Assembly: GCF_951230155.1 (NCBI RefSeq)
Contig: NZ_CATNVD010000015.1
Location: 1-64,000, forward strand
DNA from: Parablautia sp. Marseille-Q6255
Lineage (GTDB): Bacteria > Bacillota > Clostridia > Lachnospirales > Lachnospiraceae
Direction of reading: 5' to 3'
DNA: 64,000 bases
The notes under the pieces were generated by a model that was not told where the DNA came from, made no database searches, and saw only the letters and a list, made by a program, of their open reading frames with translations. Positions 43,666 to 50,608 of the stretch are shown piece after piece; the stretch's first letter is position 1; every line of letters begins with the position of its first letter. The position numbers were made by a program, and so were the translations under genes.

Positions 43666-44631
43666 TTACATTCCGCGCTTGATCAACCTTGTAATGATTC
43701 CCTCTGCTACTTCATAGTTGTCATTAATTCTGGTAACTACAAAGCCTATCTTGTCTTTTTTCGCAGGCAGTGCCGGCATATTACAGGAATGAGCTACCGC
43801 ATTTACACCAATATCCAGCCGGATGAAATATGTGCCCTTATAAACATCGGTAATGGTTCCCACATATTTTCCCTGTTTGTGACACTTTTTCAAATTATCT
43901 TTATTGACATTTGCCGTAGCACTTTTGGCATCCACCGATACTGCCAAATCTTCCGGAGAATCCCCATGAATTTCATGTACCGTTACCAGCACCAAATCCC
44001 CTATTTGAAATTTTTCTGAAGCATCAATCATCCATTCCCACGCCATATCTCTTGCCCGAACAGATACTTCTACTCCAAACACCTCCAATCGTACAGCTTT
44101 CGGCGCCACCGCAATCACACGTGCCTGAGCCAGACGCCCTGGATAAATCATCTGCTGCGCCCCTTCTTCCTCTGGGAAATAAAACATCTGGCGTTTTTTT
44201 AACATAGCGTCTTTTCGTGATGCCACAACGCTTTTCGTTTTCGTATCCAGATCTTTGATAATAAAATCAATCTCACATCCTAGCATGTTATTTGCGATTC
44301 TGGTCTGCCGATTTAATGTATCAGCATTTTCTCTTCCATCCCCGCTTAGATTTATCATCATTTCATTCATGGGAATAATAATGCGAAATCCATTAAAATA
44401 TGTGACCGCAACAACCCAGCCACTTTCCAGCTTTTCTACACCTCCCAACTCTCCCGTTAAAATCTTTCTGGTACGGTGTGCATTTAACAACTGATGCCAC
44501 CTGGCATCCTCCTGCTCTTCCATGCTTTCCACCTTTGAATCTACCTCAATGGTAAGTATGCCATCAACCACCGCTCTTGGCACTTTCTTTTCCGGCGTTA
44601 TTACTCCGGATATTTTTTTAGTTTCCTCCAT
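43666..44631 (-). CDS. S1-domain RNA-binding protein of the element
   Basis: A 321-residue protein with at least two S1-like OB folds in its C-terminal half, one around RLAQARVIAVAPKAVRLEV and one around GKYVGTITDVYKGTYFIRLD. N-terminal GVITPEKKVPRAVVDGILTI and FNGFRIIIPMNEMM precede. ATG at 44631 has GGGAGG ahead. It is the first gene after a promoter that resembles the VirB2-operon promoter, and before the pilus operon. S1 domains bind RNA; a role in reading through the leader terminators of this element is possible (inference). Confidence 0.82.
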   Translation of the reverse strand: MEETKKISGVITPEKKVPRAVVDGILTIEVDSKVESMEEQEDARWHQLLNAHRTRKILTGELGGVEKLESGWVVAVTYFNGFRIIIPMNEMMINLSGDGRENADTLNRQTRIANNMLGCEIDFIIKDLDTKTKSVVASRKDAMLKKRQMFYFPEEEGAQQMIYPGRLAQARVIAVAPKAVRLEVFGVEVSVRARDMAWEWMIDASEKFQIGDLVLVTVHEIHGDSPEDLAVSVDAKSATANVNKDNLKKCHKQGKYVGTITDVYKGTYFIRLDIGVNAVAHSCNMPALPAKKDKIGFVVTRINDNYEVAEGIITRLIKRGM

Positions 44632-44663
44632 AAACTTCCTCCCATCTTTTTTTATAATAAAGA

Positions 44664-44713
44664 AAAAGCACAAAAAAACAACCTTATAAAAAAGCTGCTT
44701 TCTTTGTGCTTTT
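44664..44713 (-). terminator. terminator-like hairpin in the leader of the S1/pilus operon
   Basis: AAAAGCACAAA (44664-44674) and TTTGTGCTTTT (44703-44713) pair perfectly over 11 bases, and further A/T pairs extend the stem. It lies about 10-60 bases after the predicted transcription start and before the S1-domain gene. The U-rich descending arm fits termination or attenuation. Confidence 0.55.
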
Positions 44714-44727
44714 CTTTTACGAATACC

Positions 44728-44756
44728 ATTGTATAATGGAGCGAATTGAAAGTCAA
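44728..44756 (-). promoter_or_regulatory. promoter P1 of the S1-protein/pilus operon
   Basis: TTGACT (-35, 44751-44756) and TACAAT (-10, 44728-44733) with 17 bases between, on the minus strand. The -35 overlaps the stop region of the upstream gene. Upstream, GCAATTCTATC (44770-44780) and tandem TTTTGGTCGCA / TTTTGGTTGCA (44784-44805) recall the elements at the VirB2 promoter. ACCATTGTATAA is common to both -10 regions. Confidence 0.7.
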
Positions 44757-45109
44757 TATCGCTGCAAATGCAATTCTATCGTGTTTTGGTCGCATTTTGG
44801 TTGCATCATTTCTTTTAACCCTTCTTCATACCGAAGCTCTGAGAAATACCATATTTTGCCTTCGATTTTTCGGCATATCCTCTGCTCTTTGAGGTATGGA
44901 AAACCAGCAGCTTCCGGATTATCTCTCTTCCATCCGGTTTTCTCATAAAATTCCTGCTCCGTTTCATAAATCTCGATACAGCTTTTTGCCAATTCCAGAC
45001 GTGAAACATCATCCTCCGGAATACTAAGGTCAAATTCCCTTTCAAGCATTCTCTTAAAACTATAACGGATCAGGGAATTTTCCCTTATTTCTATTGTAGG
45101 AACAAGCAT
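44753..45109 (-). CDS. unknown element protein
   Basis: A 118-residue acidic, soluble protein. It contains RYSFKRMLEREFDLSIPEDD and KIEGKIWYFSELRYEEGLKE. No family recognised. It lies between the coupling protein gene and promoter P1, whose upstream elements are embedded in its last codons. Confidence 0.65.
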   Translation of the reverse strand: MLVPTIEIRENSLIRYSFKRMLEREFDLSIPEDDVSRLELAKSCIEIYETEQEFYEKTGWKRDNPEAAGFPYLKEQRICRKIEGKIWYFSELRYEEGLKEMMQPKCDQNTIELHLQRY

Positions 45110-45126
45110 TCCTATATTCCCCCTTC

Positions 45127-46956
45127 CTATTTTTCAAACAGATCTTCTACTTTTGTAACTACGCCATTCTTTCTGTCGTCTTTCTTCTCTCGCTTTGGCG
45201 GCATCATACCCAAATCCAAAATCACCTGCTCTGGTTGTGTTTCATACGCTTCCTTTGGTTCTTCTTTCACAGAAAATACATCTTTTTCCCATTTCCAAGC
45301 TTCATACCATTTTGGTATATGCTGCTCCACCTTTTCCATGGTAAGCTTTCCTGCATCCGCATGTTCCGTATAATCCATCTTACGAAAGCGCATCACCTTC
45401 TGCCCCCTGATAATCAAAAGCCCCATATCCAACGGATAGCGCAGGATTTCATCCGGCAAAAGAAGCTGGCGTTTACCAACAGACGATGATTCTGAATATT
45501 CCGGTACATAATCCGTTGCCCGAATTGTATAATAATTTTTCCGAACAGAAGAAACAGATACCGTCGTCTCCCCAGTACGATCACTAAAATAAGTAGCGGT
45601 TGTCATATCATTGCAGCCCAGAAAAATAGAAAAATCACAGCCTCCAAGAATTTCTTCCCACTGATTATCTGGGTATCTATTCTGAAGCTGCGGTATATTC
45701 TGATAAAGGATGCTCATACCGATTCCCCTTGACCTGGCGGTTGCCAGTTTCTTCTTAAAATCCGGAACCACTCCGATATTTGGAAATTCATCCAGAATAA
45801 AATTCATGGGAATTGGAAGCTTTCTTGCCTCTGTTCGGTCTGCAAACCGTACCAATTTAATACTTAGAAATGACGTGAACAGTGTTGCAAGCATATCATA
45901 TGTAGAATCCTGATCTGAAGTAATACAAAAATAAGCACACTTTTCTCTCGCCGGCAATGTTAAATCGATATCCGTATGGCTGGTAATCTGCTGTACCAAT
46001 TTATTTTGTAAAATTTGAAGTCGTGTACCAAGCCCCAACACAGCATTCCCTTTCACCTTCTCTGCTTTGGAAAACAACTGATACGGACCTTTTGCCGGAT
46101 GATTTGTTGGCAGACGTTCGAAAATAGAGTCCAGTGCTTCCACGCTTTTATTTAGCAAAAGCTTATAAGCTTCCGGAAAAGTTTTTTTATCTTCCGGGTA
46201 TTCCTCATAAACATACAGACATAATGCTTTTAGAAGATCCATTTCTACATTATCATAAAAATGATCGAACTTATCTGTGGTATTACGGATCACTACATCA
46301 CAGAATACATCAATCAATTCTCCGTTGTCAATTTCAGCCAGACAATTCCATGCATCCGAATGAGTTAATTGAATCAAATTTAACTGCTTAACTGTGTAGC
46401 CTTCCTCCTTTAAATATGCGCACAAATCTTCATACAGTTCTGATTTCGGATCTGTTATGTACATGCTTTCCTCACGCCGCACACACTGCAGCGCCATAAC
46501 TCGCGCAAATGCTCTGGATTTCATGGAGCCTTGTGAACCACAGACAGCTATATTTCTATTCAACCTGGAATCCGTAGGCAGACTTAAAATCTCTCCTGTT
46601 TCCGGCTCTTTTCCAAAAATGATTCCTGTCACACTTTTTGTATCCATATCCGTCTGTAGAATTTTGGCCAATTCTTCTTTTTTCATAAAGCCAGCAGTTC
46701 CATAAGTACCTTGACTGGAAATCTCAAAATTCCGTTCATCCTGCTCATCATTTCCAGTTCCACGCAATACAATGAGTACTGCCAAAACGACAAAAATCAC
46801 AATAACAACTAGCGCACCAGTTCTTCCTGCCACTGTCAAGATGCCTCGTCTGATACAGGTTAATGGATTTAAATCTACCTTTGCCTCTGTCAGGAAAAGG
46901 TTCATAAATCCCCCAACATAGGCAGCCAAAAACAGCATCCCTGTTACAAAAACCAT
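45127..46956 (-). CDS. type IV coupling protein (VirD4/TraG family)
   Basis: A 609-residue inner-membrane ATPase that delivers the relaxosome to the secretion channel. Two N-terminal membrane segments (TGMLFLAAYVGGFMNLF and GALVVIVIFVVLAVLIVL), Walker A in AVCGSQGSMKSRA, Walker B in MNFILDEFPNIG, and the family's RSRGIGMSILYQNIPQLQ block. The true start is uncertain: the frame is open upstream of this ATG and reads KEKAKKQKWKI, a plausible cytoplasmic leader, but without ATG, GTG or TTG. Gene overlaps the end of the replication initiator region. Confidence 0.93.
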   Translation of the reverse strand: MVFVTGMLFLAAYVGGFMNLFLTEAKVDLNPLTCIRRGILTVAGRTGALVVIVIFVVLAVLIVLRGTGNDEQDERNFEISSQGTYGTAGFMKKEELAKILQTDMDTKSVTGIIFGKEPETGEILSLPTDSRLNRNIAVCGSQGSMKSRAFARVMALQCVRREESMYITDPKSELYEDLCAYLKEEGYTVKQLNLIQLTHSDAWNCLAEIDNGELIDVFCDVVIRNTTDKFDHFYDNVEMDLLKALCLYVYEEYPEDKKTFPEAYKLLLNKSVEALDSIFERLPTNHPAKGPYQLFSKAEKVKGNAVLGLGTRLQILQNKLVQQITSHTDIDLTLPAREKCAYFCITSDQDSTYDMLATLFTSFLSIKLVRFADRTEARKLPIPMNFILDEFPNIGVVPDFKKKLATARSRGIGMSILYQNIPQLQNRYPDNQWEEILGGCDFSIFLGCNDMTTATYFSDRTGETTVSVSSVRKNYYTIRATDYVPEYSESSSVGKRQLLLPDEILRYPLDMGLLIIRGQKVMRFRKMDYTEHADAGKLTMEKVEQHIPKWYEAWKWEKDVFSVKEEPKEAYETQPEQVILDLGMMPPKREKKDDRKNGVVTKVEDLFEK

Positions 46957-47009
46957 GATCTTCCATTTCTGTTTTTTCGCTTTTTCCTTCCCCCTTTGTG
47001 TCAGTCCTT

Positions 47010-47990
47010 TTAATCCAGTGATTGATAATATTGATACAGGTTTCCATAATAACTGCTCATGGTATGTACAGAATTGTAAAGTGCAGTGATCAGTACAGCA
47101 CGGATATTTCTGGCTTTGGTTTGTGTCTCATCCATTCGCTCCAACACATATTCCACATGTTCCTTGCTAAGCTTTGCAAACTGTGCTTTCACAATACTTG
47201 CTGGTTTATCTTCTTTGTTAACCCGTATTACCTGTGCAGTCGATGTCATAACATCCGTCATAATGCCTACAATTTCCTCAATCCGTTTATCATAAGGATA
47301 ATCAAATTTAAGAACCTCATAATCAATCTGCTTCCGTATCCGTTCCTTTGCAGTCTCGAAAGAAACGAAACGGAAATCTTTGTTGTAATCTATGTTTGTA
47401 GTATCTGTATTTGTATCACTTTTTTGAGTGACATCTCTCACGGATTCTGGGGACACCATATACCCTGTATCAGAGATACCTCTCCCCGATTTTGGGGATA
47501 CCTCTCCCTCAAATCGGGGAGAGCCCTTACATGCTTTTCTTTCCTCACCAAAATTTTCCGGATAGGTCAGTTGTTCCAGAATGTCTACATGCAGTTCTAA
47601 GAACAGTACATTGGATACCAGATGTCCACCTCTTTCAATGGTTCGAAATACCCGCTTTATCACACCCAATTTTTCCAATTCTACCACTGCATTGGTTGCG
47701 TCCCGTTTTGTAAAACCAAACTGATCTGCCATCTGCTGATAGCTTCGCTGAAGGAGATCTGACCGGAAGCGCTTTTTTTAACCAATCAATTGTCCAGTCA
47801 TTTCGTCACGTACCTCCACCGGACGATACCAATACACAATATCTGCCAAAATAATGATTGCATTCAAATTGGGTTTACCCGTCGCTTTTAATATGGTTTG
47901 AAACCATGACATCGGAATGATATTTCCCGTGATACGCAAATGGCTCATTTTATCTACCGCTGGACTTCCGGTCTTGAACATATCTTCCAT
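47010..47990 (-). pseudogene. replication initiator (DnaD-like/DUF6017 type) broken by one in-frame stop
   Basis: ATG at 47990, with AAGGGG ahead, encodes a winged-helix N-terminus (MSWFQTILKATGKPNLNAII, YWYRPVEVRDEMTGQLIG), then TAA at 47778-47780. The same frame goes on at once as KKRFRSDLLQRSYQQMADQF and continues to 47010. The C-terminal part (RIRKQIDYEVLKFDYP and NIRAVLITALYNSVHTMSSY) is typical of DUF6017 at the end of element replication initiators. One base change (TAT/TAC to TAA, a Tyr codon) explains it. Residues 71 onward could only be made by read-through or restart at ATG 47732, which has no ribosome site. Confidence 0.75.
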
Positions 47991-48024
47991 GCCACCAGCC
48001 CCTTTCCGCAGTTAGCAATGGCAT

Positions 48025-49092
48025 TTATTCCATACTTTCCTGTAAAAACAGTACAGCTTTCTGTGTTATCACCGCCTGTATAGTTACAGTCTCTCCCAAA
48101 TACTGCTTCAACGCTTCTGCCTGATAATCGAAGCATACAATGGTTCCCGTCCTGTTCCAGAGCATTTCTTTTTTTATGCGTAGCAGCTGCTGCATGTCCA
48201 ATTCATAACAAAAATATACTGGATTTCCATGTGCATCATATCCCTCACTAAGATCGTACTCTCGTTCTTTCTTTTGAACGATCATATTGCCAAGAAACTG
48301 ATGCCATTTCTTTTGTTTCCCTGTATCTGTTAATAGACATACCTGTAGCCGCGCATCTTCACACATAGGAATATAATAATAACGCTCATAGATATCATCC
48401 ACCTGAAACAATTCTCCTCGGATTCCACCGTCACTTTCCAGCAATTCTTCTAAAAAGTCCATGTTTCGCCCAAGAATGACCGCATCTGCCCTTTGAAACA
48501 TTCCTATCTTCAAAAGTTCCCGTTCAGTCCAAATACGCATAGAGCGTTCCAGCTTCTTTGCCCACTTCATTCTTTGCTCCATCGTATTATAGACTACATA
48601 AGCAGATTTCCCGGACAGCAACACCCCACATGCCCTGGAGCCATTGATGGCATCACAGCCATTTTTATATTCTGTACTTCCGTAATATGCTGCTGTTTCC
48701 ACTCCGTTTTTTTCAATGCCCTTTCCCCATACAGGTTTTTGGCTCCGAAAAATGCGAACTCCCATTTTCCAAAAGAAAATCCATACCTCGCTCATTCTAT
48801 GGAGACGTACTCTTTTTTTCAGCTCACTTTTTACGTGTGCCGTCTGAAGGCTTTCTTGAAGAAAATACGCCGTATCTTCCCTGCAATACTCCAGCATATG
48901 CCTCCGTCCCTTTTCACGCAACACATATCCCCTGTACCCATCTTTATTTCTTACCGAAATATACCCATCCTTTTTTAATCCGGTAAGCAAGGACGCCGCA
49001 TAAGAGTCCGATTCAACAACCTTACCGACCAGCTGTACCGGCATCTCTCCACATACGGCAATCATACGCAATAAACTGTCACGCTTTCTCAA
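48025..49092 (-). CDS. winged-helix protein of the transfer element, unknown role
   Basis: About 355 residues, starting at TTG 49092 behind AAGGGGGG. N-terminal winged helix (LLRMIAVCGEMPVQLVGKVV and LKKDGYISVRNKDGYRGYVL), then a region without known motifs containing YVVYNTMEQRMKWAKKLERS and TGTIVCFDYQAEALKQYLG. It precedes the replication initiator by 34 bases. Its position and DNA-binding domain suggest an accessory role in replication or DNA processing. I cannot exclude a diverged relaxase-accessory function. Confidence 0.65.
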   Translation of the reverse strand: MRKRDSLLRMIAVCGEMPVQLVGKVVESDSYAASLLTGLKKDGYISVRNKDGYRGYVLREKGRRHMLEYCREDTAYFLQESLQTAHVKSELKKRVRLHRMSEVWIFFWKMGVRIFRSQKPVWGKGIEKNGVETAAYYGSTEYKNGCDAINGSRACGVLLSGKSAYVVYNTMEQRMKWAKKLERSMRIWTERELLKIGMFQRADAVILGRNMDFLEELLESDGGIRGELFQVDDIYERYYYIPMCEDARLQVCLLTDTGKQKKWHQFLGNMIVQKKEREYDLSEGYDAHGNPVYFCYELDMQQLLRIKKEMLWNRTGTIVCFDYQAEALKQYLGETVTIQAVITQKAVLFLQESME

Positions 49093-49196
49093 TAGCCCCC
49101 CCTTTCTGATCACACCGCCCATCCGTACCCTATACGATGCATACTTGGGTACTCGCTTCGATTAATCTATACTGTTTTTCCTGATTTTACAGTTAT

Positions 49197-49982
49197 TTAT
49201 GGTGGCTTTCCCATGTCGATTACTGGTACCGGAAAATCTCCGCCTTTTTCGATAGCGAAAATAGATGATTTATTCACAATATTTCCAGAAATACTGGCAG
49301 AATCTGTAATATAAATAAGGGTCTTATCAGCTTCTCCCAATCTGGTGATATGACAGGTATCTACATAAAGTCCGCTGTCCGATTGTAAAAAAAAATTTGA
49401 TAATACATCCAGCACATGTTTTTCTTCAAAATTATCATGATCTCTCACGCGTCCAATAGGTAATTCTCTATCATAAATATGCACGAAGCATACCATGCAA
49501 GCTTGATATGTTGGTATCAGCATGCCAGCAGCTTTTTGCTCCATACACCAGTGTTGACAGGCTATATATAGCGGTTTGTAGATATAATCTGTATAGGCTT
49601 CTTTTCTATGCGGAATCAACATCGGAAGGGATACTCTTAAATTCCCGTTCTCTTCTAAAATAGTAATTCCGTGAATTTCTACAAGGTCTACCTGGTATTG
49701 TTCATACTGCTTTGGGTTCAGCATAACTTCCATAGAAAGACGTCTTAACTTTTCCGTCAATTTTTCTCCGCATTTGGAAGCTTCAACAATCATATCCGCA
49801 AAACTGCTGTATTTTAAACCTGTCTGTTTTCTCGTACAGGCAAAAAGGATACTGCGTGCATCTGCCAAAAGATGCTCTACCTCTGTAGCTGTTTTTTGTG
49901 CATCATCTAACTGTTTTTTCAGTTTTCCAAGAACATTACTCTCCTGTTTGTTTTCGGTAATATTCAATTTTCCCATCCTCAT
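49197..49982 (-). CDS. conserved element protein, DUF6100-like
   Basis: A 261-residue protein. N-terminal coiled-coil (LKKQLDDAQKTATEVEHLLA), KQTGLKYSSFADMIVEASKC, and HGITILEENGNLRVSLPMLI followed by EAYTDYIYKPLYIACQHWCM. Proteins like this (DUF6100, from memory) recur in Firmicute conjugative elements. Role unknown. It overlaps the end of the upstream gene by 47 bases. Confidence 0.68.
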   Translation of the reverse strand: MRMGKLNITENKQESNVLGKLKKQLDDAQKTATEVEHLLADARSILFACTRKQTGLKYSSFADMIVEASKCGEKLTEKLRRLSMEVMLNPKQYEQYQVDLVEIHGITILEENGNLRVSLPMLIPHRKEAYTDYIYKPLYIACQHWCMEQKAAGMLIPTYQACMVCFVHIYDRELPIGRVRDHDNFEEKHVLDVLSNFFLQSDSGLYVDTCHITRLGEADKTLIYITDSASISGNIVNKSSIFAIEKGGDFPVPVIDMGKPP

Positions 49983-50484
49983 CCACCGTGCAAAAACCTA
50001 CTACATCTGGGATCTGTATTTGCGGTATATCTTCCAGATTTTCCACGACTACAATATGCCCGCAGCCTTCTATCCGTTTCCTTGCAAACAGGTTATTGAT
50101 AAGACTAATTTCCTCCTGTGAAACATACAAAATATCATATAGTTCACCATCACCCACAAAAATAATCCTTATCGGATATTCCTCTTTGTCTGCCAGAAAA
50201 TGTTGCTCTACCTTCTTTTGATCCATGATTCCCAAAAGTGCCCAGACACATCGAAGCGTTCCATAATCCCTTACGTTTTGTGCTGCTTCGCTAAGTGCTA
50301 CCAGCTTTGTTTCCGGATTGACGATAATCTCCCGTTCTTTCTCCAGCACACTTAATGCCTTTCCTACAAACCGTTCCCGTCCATCTTTTGCAAAATATGC
50401 ATAAATCTGGCTTTTATAAAGCACGTTATACTTTTGAATCAGTTCTCTAGTTTCCTGCTCTACCGCTCTTTGCTTATTCTCCAT
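49936..50484 (-). CDS. conserved element protein, DUF5697-like
   Basis: A 182-residue protein. Start MENKQRAVEQETRELIQKYN at 50484, then winged-helix-like VLYKSQIYAYFAKDGRERF, a middle ELYDILYVSQEEISLINNLF, and end VVGFCTVDEDGKIEYYRK. Such proteins (DUF5697, from memory) are encoded beside VirB4 in clostridial elements. Likely nucleic-acid binding, function unknown. Confidence 0.68.
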   Translation of the reverse strand: MENKQRAVEQETRELIQKYNVLYKSQIYAYFAKDGRERFVGKALSVLEKEREIIVNPETKLVALSEAAQNVRDYGTLRCVWALLGIMDQKKVEQHFLADKEEYPIRIIFVGDGELYDILYVSQEEISLINNLFARKRIEGCGHIVVVENLEDIPQIQIPDVVGFCTVDEDGKIEYYRKQTGE

Positions 50485-50533
50485 CAGTTTTTGCATCCTT
50501 TCCGTTTTAATTTTTATACACCAATATTGCGTC

Positions 50534-50588
50534 TTTTAGGACGTATAAGACATTTCTAAACAAATCTTTTTCCTTATGCGTCCTAAAA
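50534..50588. repeat. long inverted repeat after the VirB4 gene
   Basis: TTTTAGGACGTATAAG (50534-50549) and CTTATGCGTCCTAAAA (50573-50588) match over 16 bases with one G.U-type mismatch, 23-base loop. It lies in the only gap between VirB4 and the next gene. It may be an RNA processing or partial terminator stem, or a binding site. Confidence 0.6.
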
Positions 50589-50608
50589 GGTGTTTTATAC
50601 AACAACTT

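Noticed and set aside
49131-49167. GTACCC/GGGTAC inverted repeat upstream of the winged-helix gene as an attachment or oriT site
   Set aside because: Only six bases pair and there is no nearby relaxase or known nick motif, so nothing supports it.
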